A DNA stretch of 64,000 bases, from NCBI RefSeq assembly GCF_001663775.1, contig NZ_KV467169.1:945206-1009205 (forward strand), given 5' to 3'. Position 1 is the first letter of the stretch. The number at the start of each line of letters is the position of its first letter. The position numbers and the translations under genes were made by a program. This stretch comes from Arthrobacter sp. B6 (lineage in GTDB: Bacteria; Actinomycetota; Actinomycetes; Actinomycetales; Micrococcaceae). A model generated the notes under the pieces. It was given only the letters and a program-made list of their open reading frames with translations, was not told the origin of the DNA and ran no database searches. This document shows positions 53,776 through 62,333 of the stretch, piece by piece.

Positions 53776-54713
53776 TAGAGAGATACCCCCCGGCGCTGGA
53801 TGAGGCGCAGCTGGATGACGGAGATCAGCAAGGTGATCAGGAAGTAGATGACGGCATTGGCCATCTGGTAGGAGTAGTCCCCGCCCGTGAAGCCGGAGAA
53901 GATGCGCATGGCCACTGACTGGGTTGCCATGCCAGGCCCGCCTCCGGTGAGTCCCACGATGATCTCGTAGGTCCCCAGGAATCCCTTGAAGCCGAGGATG
54001 ACGTTGATCACGAGGTAGCCAAGGATGAGGGGCAGCGTGAGGTTGAGGAACTGGCGGAAGCTTCCGGCCCCGTCCAGGTCTGCGGCTTCGTAGATTTCGG
54101 CTGGGACACTCTGCAGGCCGGCGAGGTAGATGATGGTGGCGCCGGGCGCCGCCTGCCACACCGTGACCAGGACGATGGCCAGCCAGGCCAGGTTTTCGTT
54201 GGCCAGGATGCTGGTGGCCAGCGGGGTGAATCCGAACCTCTCAGCCAGGACCGGAAGCGTGTTCGAGAACAGGTAGTTGAACACGAAGGACACGATAAGG
54301 GCCGAAAGCACCATGGGGATGAAGAATACGGTGCGGATCCCGGTGCGCCACTTGATCTTCGCGTTGAGGCCCAGGGCGATGGCCAGGGCCACGATGTTGA
54401 CCACCACGGTGGTGGTCAGGGCAAAGACGAATGTGAAGATGTACGACTGCAGGACGGCGGGGTCCTTGAAGATGTTGACGTAGTTGGAGAGCCCGATGAA
54501 CTTCCAGTCGCCGTAGCCGGCGTAGTTGGTCAGGCTGAAGAACACACCCACCAGGGCGGGGAGGGTGATGAAGAAGGCGAAGAGTGCCAGGACCGGCACC
54601 ACCATCCAGTAGTAGGTGGGGTCGATGCGGCGCCTGGACCGGATCACCGGCGAATCGGCGAAGTCTGCGCGCGGGGACGGGGCTGCCTCGGCCGCCAGGG
54701 AAGTTGTGGTCAT
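53775..54713 (-). CDS. carbohydrate ABC transporter permease (MalF-like)
   Basis: This 312-residue permease has six membrane segments and the EAA loop EIYEAADLDGAGSFRQFLNLTLP at about residue 215. I chose ATG 54713 (MTTTSLAA), with AGGAGCCCCC directly upstream; an in-frame ATG at 54740 is a less likely alternative. It is coupled to the MalG-like gene by a one-base overlap. Confidence 0.93.
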   Translation of the reverse strand: MTTTSLAAEAAPSPRADFADSPVIRSRRRIDPTYYWMVVPVLALFAFFITLPALVGVFFSLTNYAGYGDWKFIGLSNYVNIFKDPAVLQSYIFTFVFALTTTVVVNIVALAIALGLNAKIKWRTGIRTVFFIPMVLSALIVSFVFNYLFSNTLPVLAERFGFTPLATSILANENLAWLAIVLVTVWQAAPGATIIYLAGLQSVPAEIYEAADLDGAGSFRQFLNLTLPLILGYLVINVILGFKGFLGTYEIIVGLTGGGPGMATQSVAMRIFSGFTGGDYSYQMANAVIYFLITLLISVIQLRLIQRRGVSL

Positions 54714-54739
54714 GGGGGCTCCTGGAATCGTGGTGGGCA

Positions 54740-56041
54740 TCAGGCCGCCGTCCGCTCGGCGACACGGCGCCATTCGTCGTCGAGCGCGGAGAGGAACTGG
54801 TCGCCGTTCTGGCTGTACACAAACGACTGGATGTAGTTGTTGACCGGCACCGACGGCGGGAAGTACGTGACGGCGCCCTGGAAATAGCGGGCTTCCTTGA
54901 TGGAGTGGTTGAGCCCGCTGATCTGCGGATTCGTCACGGCCGGGGCGTCCTTGAGCGGGGAGAAGGCTGCGTTCTTTTCGTTGTAGGTGTTCACCACTGC
55001 CGGTTCCAGCAGGTAGCCGACGAATCGTTGCGCGGCTGCCATGTTCGGTGTGTTCCGGGTGATGGACAGGGCCATATCCACGTTGACCCGCGCCTTGGTC
55101 TCCTCCGGGTTGTTGGTGACGGGCAGGGGGAAGGTTCCAAGCCGGATTCCCGGGTTGGCGGCGATGAGCTGGGAGAGAGCCCAGGGGCCCTGCAGGTACA
55201 TCGCTGCCTGGCCTTTGGCGAACGCGGCGTTGCCGTCCGCATAGTTCTTGCTTTCGGCACCGCCCTGGGCGAAGGACGCCAACTGCAGCATCTTGGGCAG
55301 TGCGGGGCCAAAGTTGTTGGTGAATGATTCCGGGGCGGCCGTGCTGATGTCAGCGCCGGTGGCCGTGAGCTTCGCGAAGAACCCGGCCACGTCCAGCGAG
55401 CCGCCGGCCACGTAGTCGAACATGCCCTGCGCGAGGGTCCAGGGATCCTTGTAGGTCCCGTAAATTGGTGCGATGCCTGCCGCCTTGAAGGTTTCGCAGG
55501 CTGCCACGAATTCGTCCCAGGTGGTGGGGACAGCCACGCCGTTGGCGTCAAAGATGTCCCTGTTGTAGATGACGCCGGCCGCGGCGACGGAGAACGGCAG
55601 GGCGCTGGTCTCGTTGCCGCTGTACCGGCCCCAGGAGCTGATGAGTTCCTGCATCTCCGGGTTGATGGTGGCGGCTGCAGGGAGGTCGGCGAGATCGGCG
55701 AAAATGCCCTTTTTCACGAAGTCTGCGGTGGCCTGGGCGAAGCCGCGGGTCACGACGTCGGGCGGATCGTTCCGGACCAGGCCGGGGACGAAGTTGCCCT
55801 CGTTGAAGTCCTGGATCACCCGGATATCCGGGTTCAGCGCTTCGAAGTCCTTGATTACCTGGTTGAAGTAGTCCACTACCTCGGGCTTGTTCTGCATAAA
55901 ACGCAGGGTGGTGACGCCGTTCTGCCGGCCGGCTTCGGCGCCGCAGCCAGTGAGGGGAAGGACGGCTGCTGCCCCGGCCAGGCCGACAGCCCGGAGCAGG
56001 GAACGCCTGCTGGGCAGTGATGCGGGCACGGAGGCGTTCAC
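54740..56041 (-). CDS. sugar ABC transporter substrate-binding lipoprotein
   Basis: This 433-residue family 1 solute-binding protein captures the sugar outside the cell. The N-terminus carries a twin-arginine motif, SRRSLLRAVG, followed by a hydrophobic stretch and lipobox LTGC, so it is probably a Tat-exported lipoprotein. I place the start at GTG 56041: it overlaps the stop of a short upstream reading frame (GTGA) and lacks its own ribosome binding site. A TTG at 56128 is in frame but lies inside the strong AAAGGAG site. It is the first structural gene of the cluster, divergent from the ROK regulator. Confidence 0.88.
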   Translation of the reverse strand: MNASVPASLPSRRSLLRAVGLAGAAAVLPLTGCGAEAGRQNGVTTLRFMQNKPEVVDYFNQVIKDFEALNPDIRVIQDFNEGNFVPGLVRNDPPDVVTRGFAQATADFVKKGIFADLADLPAAATINPEMQELISSWGRYSGNETSALPFSVAAAGVIYNRDIFDANGVAVPTTWDEFVAACETFKAAGIAPIYGTYKDPWTLAQGMFDYVAGGSLDVAGFFAKLTATGADISTAAPESFTNNFGPALPKMLQLASFAQGGAESKNYADGNAAFAKGQAAMYLQGPWALSQLIAANPGIRLGTFPLPVTNNPEETKARVNVDMALSITRNTPNMAAAQRFVGYLLEPAVVNTYNEKNAAFSPLKDAPAVTNPQISGLNHSIKEARYFQGAVTYFPPSVPVNNYIQSFVYSQNGDQFLSALDDEWRRVAERTAA

Positions 56042-56112
56042 CGGGCAGGGGCCGACGTGGCGGAGTGGCGCGGCCGGGGCGAGGGCGGGCAGTGCTTCGG
56101 GATGCAGTTCAC
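56038..56112 (-). CDS. possible 24-residue leader peptide coupled to the sugar-binding protein
   Basis: GTG 56112 is preceded at 5 nt by AAAGGAG, the best ribosome binding site in the region. It opens a 24-codon frame (MNCIPKHCPPSPRPRHSATS...) whose TGA overlaps the GTG of the binding-protein gene. The product is Pro/Arg/His-rich with two early Cys codons. It may serve only to deliver ribosomes to the downstream start, or to sense translation. A sequencing frameshift in the binding-protein gene is an alternative. Confidence 0.5.
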   Translation of the reverse strand: MNCIPKHCPPSPRPRHSATSAPAR

Positions 56113-56199
56113 AGTTGCTCCTTTGCAAAAGGCTGAATGAAGGGTTGGAAACGCGGCCCGGTGGTCGGCGGCCGTCCGGTTAACCAGGCTTGGAGTTGT

Positions 56200-56224
56200 T
56201 AATTTGGAATCTAAATTTAGTTCC
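56200..56224. promoter_or_regulatory. AT-rich dyad between the ROK gene and the sugar ABC operon
   Basis: The perfect 10-bp palindrome CTAAATTTAG (56211-56220) is embedded in GGAAT...TTCC flanks, giving an imperfect 19-bp dyad in an otherwise GC-rich genome. Its position between divergent genes suggests the ROK repressor operator. Confidence 0.55.
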
Positions 56225-56264
56225 TCAAGTATTATGTGGTGCAAAGCACAGAGAGGTCAACACC

Positions 56265-57467
56265 ATGTCTGAAATGTCCGCGGCAACACCGCAGTTGCTG
56301 CGGCGCGTGAGCGCCGGAGCTGTCCTGGATTTCATGCGCACGTCGGACGCTGTGACCGTCACCGAGGTGATGGAAGCAACCGGACTCACCCGCGCCACAG
56401 CGATTGCTGTCTGTGAGGACCTCATGCAGCGCGGCTGGATCCGGGAGCTGGAGAACCAGCGGGAATTTGGCGGCTACCAGAAGGGCAGGCCGGCACGGCG
56501 GTTTGAGCTCAACGAACGCGCCGGCTACGTGCTGGGCATGGACGTGGGCATCTCCAAGGCCACCGTGGTGGTGGCCGACCTCCGCGGGAAGTCATTGGGC
56601 AGGGCCAGCCAGCCGTTCGCGGACGCCGAAATTACGGCCGAAGAGCGGATCTCGGTCATCGACCGCACCGCCATGATGGCGCTGCAGGGCGTAGGCGCAA
56701 CACCCGACTCCGTTCTGGCCGTCTGCGCCGGCATTGCGGCGCCCGTGGACCGCAACGGCGAGGTGCTGGTGACGCAGCACTTCTGGGGCCTGTTCGACGT
56801 CGACCTGAAGTCTGCACTGCGTGACCGGCGGGGCTGGACGGTACTGCTGGAAAACGACGCGAACCTGGCCGCCCTCGGCGACCGCTGGAAGGGCGCCGCT
56901 GCCGGTGTGGACGACGTCGTGGTCATCCTCGCCAGTGAACGCCTTGGGTCGGGAGTAATCGACGGCGGGAGGCTGCTGCACGGCCGCGGCGGAGGCGCCG
57001 GCGAGCTCGCCTTCCTCGAGATGGTGGAGGGAGTGGGAGACATGTTCGGCATAGCCTTTTTGGCGAGGGGCTGGGCCGCTGAGGCGCTGGCGGGCAAAGC
57101 CAGGACCTCACTGCGGGAGTACGCCGCCCAGGGCGCAGAAGCAGAGCAGGTCTTCGCGGCCGCCGCGGCCGGCGATGCCGTGGCGCTGAAGATCCTTGAC
57201 CGGCTGGCCGACCGGATGGCCAGGGTGATCGGGGCCGTGGCCACCATCATCAACCCCGAACTGGTGGTCATTGGTGGCGCCGTGGCCAACTCCGCCGGGG
57301 TGCTGCTTGAGCCCATCGCCCAACGCCTGAAGGAGTTCACCGCCACTCCCCCACGCGTGGCGGTCTCCCCGTTGGGTGATTCGATAGTCACCGTTGGCGC
57401 CGTCCGGTGCGCCCTCGACTACGTGGAGGCAAACAGCCTGGACCTGGAGCTGACGGCCCAGGCCTGA
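56265..57467 (+). CDS. ROK-family transcriptional regulator
   Basis: This 400-residue repressor has an N-terminal winged helix (residues 10-75, TVTEVMEATGLTRATAIAVCEDL) and a ROK sugar-kinase-like domain (about 85-390), including the motif LLENDANLAALGDRWKGA. A canonical ROK zinc cluster is not evident, so zinc binding is doubtful. It probably releases the divergent alpha-glucoside genes when the sugar is present. I chose ATG 56265, with GAGAGG upstream. A family B hairpin follows the gene. Confidence 0.9.
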   Translation: MSEMSAATPQLLRRVSAGAVLDFMRTSDAVTVTEVMEATGLTRATAIAVCEDLMQRGWIRELENQREFGGYQKGRPARRFELNERAGYVLGMDVGISKATVVVADLRGKSLGRASQPFADAEITAEERISVIDRTAMMALQGVGATPDSVLAVCAGIAAPVDRNGEVLVTQHFWGLFDVDLKSALRDRRGWTVLLENDANLAALGDRWKGAAAGVDDVVVILASERLGSGVIDGGRLLHGRGGGAGELAFLEMVEGVGDMFGIAFLARGWAAEALAGKARTSLREYAAQGAEAEQVFAAAAAGDAVALKILDRLADRMARVIGAVATIINPELVVIGGAVANSAGVLLEPIAQRLKEFTATPPRVAVSPLGDSIVTVGAVRCALDYVEANSLDLELTAQA

Positions 57468-57485
57468 CCCCCTCTCCGCGAAATG

Positions 57486-57549
57486 GCGCGAACGTACACT
57501 TGTAGCCCCAAATCCGCGGCGTTTTAGGGCCACAAGTGTACGTTCGCGC
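57486..57549. repeat. long hairpin repeat, family B, copy 2
   Basis: Arms of 23 nt (57486-57508 and 57527-57549) pair with one mismatch around an 18-nt loop. Compared with copy 1 (27811-27865), a G-C pair in the stem is changed to C-G on both arms, a compensatory change. It fills the convergent gap between the ROK and SDR genes. Confidence 0.85.
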
Positions 57550-57562
57550 TTCGGCGGGGCTG

Positions 57563-58222
57563 CTAGCTTCGCGGCTGCAGCGCGGCGGACACCGGCAGGG
57601 TGCCGTCGCGGAATTCGATCGTCCTGCCGGCAGTCTCCGGCAGGTCCAGCACCGCTGCCGCCACAATCGCCGTGTTGCCCCGCGACGTTTCCCTGCCACC
57701 CTCCCCGGGTGCGGGGTTGACGTCGATTCGTCCAGTCCCAGGCTTGTCCGTCAGGGAACCTGGCCCCAGGATGGTCCACGCCAACCGGGTGCCGCGCAGG
57801 TACTCATCGGCGGCGGCCTTGGCCTCGGCGTAGGCGAAAAAACTGCTGTCCGCCGGGACGCCGTGGTCCCGCCGCGCACCGAGATAGGACACCATGATGT
57901 AACGCCCGACGCCGGCCTCCGCCGCTGCGTCCATCGACCGGATCGCGGCATCCCGGTCTACCGCATATGTGCGTGCCGGGTTGCCGCCGCCCGCGCCCGC
58001 GGACCAGACCACCGCGTCATGGTGCCTGAGCGCCTCGGCGATTTCCGCCGTCGTCGAATGTTCAACGTCCAGGACCGCCGGCGTTGCGCCGGTTGCGGCC
58101 ACATCGCCGGCGTGGTCCGGGCTGCGCATGAAGGAAGTCACCGTATGGCCTTCCTCCGTGAGGAGGGCTGACAGAAGGAGGGCCACTTTTCCGTGGCCGC
58201 CGATAATCGCGATGCGGGTCAT
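57563..58222 (-). CDS. NAD(P)-binding atypical SDR family protein
   Basis: This 219-residue protein has an N-terminal Rossmann motif, IAIIGGHGKVALLL (residues 4-17), and the NAD(P)H-binding architecture of atypical short-chain dehydrogenases (NmrA/YwnB-like). SYLGARRDHG occupies the usual active-site region and YAEAKAAADEYL provides the Tyr-x-x-x-Lys pair. The substrate is unknown. It is separated from the next gene (58299) by 76 nt. Confidence 0.88.
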   Translation of the reverse strand: MTRIAIIGGHGKVALLLSALLTEEGHTVTSFMRSPDHAGDVAATGATPAVLDVEHSTTAEIAEALRHHDAVVWSAGAGGGNPARTYAVDRDAAIRSMDAAAEAGVGRYIMVSYLGARRDHGVPADSSFFAYAEAKAAADEYLRGTRLAWTILGPGSLTDKPGTGRIDVNPAPGEGGRETSRGNTAIVAAAVLDLPETAGRTIEFRDGTLPVSAALQPRS

Positions 58223-58298
58223 GGACCTATTCTGCCCCTCGCGTCCAGCGGCAGGGGCATGGCGGCGACGGTTTCAGCCGTGCTCAGGACTTCCGGCA

Positions 58299-58856
58299 TC
58301 ACGGGAGGGTGCGGTAACGAAGGTAGACCACACCGTTGCCAAACCGACGCTCCTCGAGAAGTTCCAGCTTCAGGCCCAGCCCGTCCGGGAGGTACTGCTT
58401 GCCGCCGCCCACCACCACAGGATTGAGAAAGAGCCTGCACTCGTCCACGAGCCCGGCCGCAAGGACGGAGGCGGCCAGGGTGGCGCCGCCGACGCCGATC
58501 TCGCGGCTGCTGCTCTCCTTCAGCTGCCGGATGGCTTCCGGATTGAAGACGGGCTCGATCCGGGTCCGGGCTGTGGACGCGGTGGTCAATGTGGTGGAGT
58601 AAACCACCTTGTCCGCCGTCTGCCAGATGCGGGCATAGTCCTGGATGTAGCCCGGCTCGCCGTTGCCGCCGAGGCTTTCCCAGGCAGCCATGACTTCATA
58701 CATCCGGCGCCCGAAGAGGTACGCGCCGACTTCCCGCTCCAGGTCGTTGACAAAGGCGTGGACCTCCTCGTCCGGCTCGCTCCAGCTGAAGTTGCCCTCG
58801 CGGTCCGCGATGTACCCGTCCAGCGAAGTGATGCCTGTGTACGTCAGCTGAGCCAT
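58299..58856 (-). CDS. dihydrofolate reductase-like RibD C-terminal domain protein
   Basis: This 185-residue protein belongs to the RibD C-terminal/YyaP-like reductase family. Its start (TYTGITSLDGYIADREGNFSW), the middle YLFGRRMYEVMAAWE and the end (IGVGGATLAASVLAAGLVDE, LNPVVVGGGKQYLPDG) are characteristic. These are NADPH-dependent reductases of unclear physiological substrate, distinct from the true folA at 40424. I chose ATG 58856; CAGAAT 7 nt upstream could be a -10. Confidence 0.88.
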   Translation of the reverse strand: MAQLTYTGITSLDGYIADREGNFSWSEPDEEVHAFVNDLEREVGAYLFGRRMYEVMAAWESLGGNGEPGYIQDYARIWQTADKVVYSTTLTTASTARTRIEPVFNPEAIRQLKESSSREIGVGGATLAASVLAAGLVDECRLFLNPVVVGGGKQYLPDGLGLKLELLEERRFGNGVVYLRYRTLP

Positions 58857-58940
58857 GCGCCCCATTCTGCCCCCTGCCACGGGCGGTTGGACAGGCCCTG
58901 CTCCCTGTTCAGGGGATGGGAGACCCGGAGCCGGCGGACA

Positions 58941-60263
58941 CTATGCAGGGAACAGGAGGAAGGCGATCGGTGTTACCAGAATCAGGGTCAGGACCACCCG
59001 CTGGAACCAGATAACCACCATTTTCCACAGCGGAATCGGGATGTCCGTGGCCATGATGCAGGGCACCAGTGCAGAGAAGAAGATGATGCCGGAAACAGAC
59101 ACAACACCAACGACGAACTTGACCACCGGGACGGAATCCACTGCCAGGAGTGCCGGCAGGAACATCTCCGCAACGCCTACCGCACTGGCCTTGGCCACGA
59201 GCATCGGCTCGGGCAGCTGGAGCGCCCACGTGAAGGGATAGAAGAGGTAACCCAGCCAGTCGAAGACCGGCGTATACGTCGCCAGTACCAGGCCCAGCAG
59301 GCCAATCGACAGGATGGACGGCAGGATGGCCATCGCCATCAGCACGCCGTCCCGGACGTTCGTCCAGACATTGACGGCAAGCGAAGGGGCAGACGCCACT
59401 GTTTCCCGGGCTTCGCGCCAGGCCACGGACAAGCGGCGGCCGGTGACGTCCTCCTCCGGTTGCGGCGTTGCCTCCGGGTGGTAAACGTCCGGGATGCTGT
59501 TCAGCGGCCAGATTCGGACAGTGATGGCCGTGACAAGGAAGGTCACCAGGAAAGTAATCCAGAAATAGGCGGTCCACTGGCCCATCAGGTCAAGGGTTTT
59601 GGCCACGATGACCATGAAGGTGGCGGACACGGTGGAGAATCCGGTGGCGATGATGGCCGACTCACGGGCGGTGTACTTGCCCTCTTTGTAGACCCGGTTG
59701 GTGATGAGCAGGCCAAGGGAATAGCTGCCCACAAAAGAGGCGACGGCGTCGATCGCGGAGCGCCCCGGGGTGCGCCAGATGGGGCGCATGACCCGCTGGA
59801 CCATCACGCCGATGAACTCCAGCAGACCGTAGCTGACCAGAAGCGCCAGGAAAACGGCGCCGATGGGGACCAACAGGCCCACCGGGATCACGAGCTTCTC
59901 GAACAGGAATGGCCCCATGCCCGGCTCGAACAGCCATGCGGGGCCCACCCGGAACACCATCATGAAACCGACGATCATGCCCATCACTTTGAGCAGCGAA
60001 AACACTATCTCGACGACGGACTTCTTCCAGGTACCGGTGACGAAGGGATACACCGCTCCCGCCACTATGACTGCCAGTGCATAGTACGGCAGCACCGGGC
60101 CTATGCTCGCCTGGAGGAAGGTGACGATGTGGTCCAACATGATGGTGTTCCTGCCGGCGATCGTCAGCGGAACGAAGAACATGAACGCCCCGATTCCGCT
60201 GTACACAAACAGTTTCCACATATGGCGCGATGCGGTGCGCGGTGCCTCCGAGGTGATGGCCAT
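58941..60263 (-). CDS. YjiH family membrane protein (nucleoside recognition / Gate domain)
   Basis: This 440-residue protein has about ten hydrophobic segments and resembles the YjiH/YuiF nucleoside-recognition (Gate) domain family of putative transporters. Notable conserved parts are SFVGSYSLGLLITNRVYKEG (about residue 185) and the late ALVPCIMATDIPIPLWKMVV. The substrate is unknown. I chose ATG 60263 (MAITSEAP). It is divergent from an IclR regulator gene that probably controls it. Confidence 0.85.
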   Translation of the reverse strand: MAITSEAPRTASRHMWKLFVYSGIGAFMFFVPLTIAGRNTIMLDHIVTFLQASIGPVLPYYALAVIVAGAVYPFVTGTWKKSVVEIVFSLLKVMGMIVGFMMVFRVGPAWLFEPGMGPFLFEKLVIPVGLLVPIGAVFLALLVSYGLLEFIGVMVQRVMRPIWRTPGRSAIDAVASFVGSYSLGLLITNRVYKEGKYTARESAIIATGFSTVSATFMVIVAKTLDLMGQWTAYFWITFLVTFLVTAITVRIWPLNSIPDVYHPEATPQPEEDVTGRRLSVAWREARETVASAPSLAVNVWTNVRDGVLMAMAILPSILSIGLLGLVLATYTPVFDWLGYLFYPFTWALQLPEPMLVAKASAVGVAEMFLPALLAVDSVPVVKFVVGVVSVSGIIFFSALVPCIMATDIPIPLWKMVVIWFQRVVLTLILVTPIAFLLFPA

Positions 60264-60377
60264 CGGTTTGTCTCCTGGTATCTTCGCCGCTCTCCGTCGT
60301 GGACGCGGCCGTTTCTTTGAATAGTTCCATCGCACCGCGAACCGTCAGGAAGGACAATGGAATTGCGCAGGATGCAG

Positions 60378-60391
60378 TCTCACATATGAGA
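60378..60391. promoter_or_regulatory. candidate IclR operator
   Basis: TCTCA-CATA-TGAGA, an inverted repeat with 5-nt arms, lies in the 149-bp divergent gap, 22 nt before the iclR-type start. It is a plausible operator for both divergent genes. Confidence 0.45.
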
Positions 60392-60412
60392 TTCAACTCA
60401 CAGGAGGCGACC

Positions 60413-61210
60413 ATGGGCAGCGAAACGGACAGTTCCCTGCGTTCCCTCCGCATCCTGAGCTACCTCGCCACGCAGGCGACCCCGGTTCCTGCCGCCCGGA
60501 TCGCCGAGGCAGTGGGAGCACCCAGATCCTCGACGTTCCGGCTGCTTAGGGGAATGCAGTCGCTGGGCTATGTCACCCACATTCCGGAGGAGCAGGCCTA
60601 CGCGCTGGGGCTCGCCGCCTTGGAGATCGGCCAGGCCTTTGGCATCCAGGCGCCCTTGGCAAGGTACGGGCGGCCTGTCCTGGAACGCCTGGTCCTCAAA
60701 CTCGGCGAAACCGCCCACCTGGCTGTCCTGCACGGCCACGAAACGCTGTACATCCATGAGCAGACCGCCCCCATGCGAGCGCCGCTGGTGACCGCCAAGG
60801 ACGTGCGCCTCCCTGCCCACCTGACGGCCTCCGGGAGAGTGATACTGGCGGGGTTGGGGAATGAGCAGCTGCGGGCCCTGTTTCCGCCAAACTTCGCATT
60901 CGTCCAAAGGACCGGCCGGGGGCCGGACTCGTACGCCGAGCTGATGCGGCAGCTGGACGTTGCCCGCCGGCAGGGCTTCGCCCGTGAGTTCGGCGAGGTG
61001 ACAGAAGGGCTGACTTCCGTTGCCAAGCCTGTCCGGGACAGGAGCGGAAGGACTGTGGCCTCGATCGCCGTGACCATTGCTTACAGCACCCAGGCCCCTG
61101 TTGCTCCCCCGCCGAAGTCGGCCACGCAGGACACCATCCTGGCGGCCCTTGAACGGGCGGCGAAGGAACTCAGCCGAAGGCTTGGCTGGGATCCGCAGGG
61201 ATTGGGGTGA
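60413..61210 (+). CDS. IclR-family transcriptional regulator
   Basis: This 265-residue protein has an N-terminal winged helix (residues 8-65, LRILSYLATQATPVPAARIAEAVGAPRSSTFRLL) and the C-terminal IclR effector domain (about 75-255, with TASGRVILAGL, FAREFGEVTEGLTSVAKPVRD). CAGGAGG precedes the ATG at 60413. It probably regulates the divergent YjiH-type transporter gene in response to an unknown small molecule. Confidence 0.92.
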   Translation: MGSETDSSLRSLRILSYLATQATPVPAARIAEAVGAPRSSTFRLLRGMQSLGYVTHIPEEQAYALGLAALEIGQAFGIQAPLARYGRPVLERLVLKLGETAHLAVLHGHETLYIHEQTAPMRAPLVTAKDVRLPAHLTASGRVILAGLGNEQLRALFPPNFAFVQRTGRGPDSYAELMRQLDVARRQGFAREFGEVTEGLTSVAKPVRDRSGRTVASIAVTIAYSTQAPVAPPPKSATQDTILAALERAAKELSRRLGWDPQGLG

Positions 61211-61281
61211 CGCCGGCCGGACGAGGCAGCCGGGGTGGGCCTGGGTGGGACGAAGGGGGGCGGATCCCGGCCCAGCCACAC

Positions 61282-62112
61282 CTATGCGCCGCCACCCCGC
61301 CCCTCGACGGAGCCATGGCCCGGCTCACGGCCAATGACGAAGAACTGTTGGACCATGGTCCAGAAGTTGCTGACCGTCCAGTAGATCAGGACACCGATCG
61401 GGAAGATAATGCCACCCACGCCGAACACAATCGGCAGGATGTAGAGCAGCACCTTTTGCTGCTGCATGAACGGGCTCTCCGCCGCCTCCTCTGACACGTT
61501 CCTGGCCATGATCTGCTTCTGCGTGATGAATTGTGCCGCCGTCATGGCAAGGATCATGAGGATGGTCAGCACTGTGACCGCAACCTGATCACCGCCGGTA
61601 CCGTGCAGGAAGGACGCGGACAGCGGGGCGCCGAAGATGCTGGACTGGTCAAACTGCACCACCTGTTCGTGGCTCATGGCACCGACGCCCTGCCCCTCCC
61701 TGGCGTTGGTGCCGATGCCTGCGAGCACCTGGAACAGCGCAAAGAAGAAGGGCGTCTGGATCAGCAACGGCAGGCAGGCCGAGAACGGGTTGGTGCCGTG
61801 CTTCTTGTATATCGCCATCTGCTCCTGCGCCATGGCCTGGCGGGACAGCGGATCAGTTTTGCCTTTGTACTTGTCCTGCAGGTTCTTCAGGTCCGGCTGC
61901 AGCAGACGCATCCGGCGCTGGGCATTGATCTGCTTGACGAAGACGGGGATGAGGGCGGCACGGATCACCAGCACCAGCCCGATGATGGCCAGCGTCCACG
62001 TCCAGCCGTCCGCCGCCGGCATGCCGATGCCACTGAGCCCCTCATGGAAACCGACCATGATGAAGGACACCAGCCACTTGAACGGAAACATGATTGTCTC
62101 AAAGAAGTCCAC
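61282..62112 (-). CDS. YidC/Oxa1-family membrane insertase (paralogue)
   Basis: This 276-residue YidC-type protein inserts and folds membrane proteins. The family core is visible: RAALIPVFVKQINAQRRM (about 51-68), the segment KKHGTNPFSACLPLLIQTPFFFALF (about 103-127) and the final helices with IFPIGVLIYWTVSNFWTMVQQ. It lacks a lipobox and is shorter than the main actinobacterial YidC, which is encoded near the replication origin with rpmH and rnpA; none of those genes is here. It is therefore likely a second, accessory YidC. It starts with GTG 62112, with GGGGAT upstream. Confidence 0.9.
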   Translation of the reverse strand: MDFFETIMFPFKWLVSFIMVGFHEGLSGIGMPAADGWTWTLAIIGLVLVIRAALIPVFVKQINAQRRMRLLQPDLKNLQDKYKGKTDPLSRQAMAQEQMAIYKKHGTNPFSACLPLLIQTPFFFALFQVLAGIGTNAREGQGVGAMSHEQVVQFDQSSIFGAPLSASFLHGTGGDQVAVTVLTILMILAMTAAQFITQKQIMARNVSEEAAESPFMQQQKVLLYILPIVFGVGGIIFPIGVLIYWTVSNFWTMVQQFFVIGREPGHGSVEGRGGGA

Positions 62113-62333
62113 CGATATCCCCGTTCGTCAGATGCCGCAAAGCTACGGCCAAACGGGGAACTTGTCACGCTTTCCGGGGTGGGATGGCAAACAGGTAGCC
62201 CCCTGCCGAAAATTCGAGTACTCCGAACCGGTGCCCTCGGACGCGGCCGCTGATACCGTCGGGTACAGGTTGACCGTAGCGTCTCCTGCGTCCGCCGTTC
62301 AGGGGCTGCAGGCACCAGCAAAGGGACCAGGCG
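62113..62333. other. divergent intergenic region, yidC paralogue / acyltransferase
   Basis: This 221-nt gap must contain promoters for both genes. GGTTGACCGTAG at about 62267 includes a possible -35 (TTGACC) for the acyltransferase, but no good -10 follows at the right distance. No repeat or small ORF is visible. Confidence 0.3.

Noticed and set aside
56041..56128. Upstream TTG start (56128) for the sugar-binding protein
   Set aside because: It overlaps its own potential ribosome binding site and would put 29 non-signal residues ahead of the twin-arginine signal peptide.
57969..60320. 783-codon plus-strand open frame
   Set aside because: It is antisense to three convincing genes (SDR, RibD-like, YjiH), and its translation is low-complexity His/Gln/Gly/Arg-rich, typical of a shadow frame.
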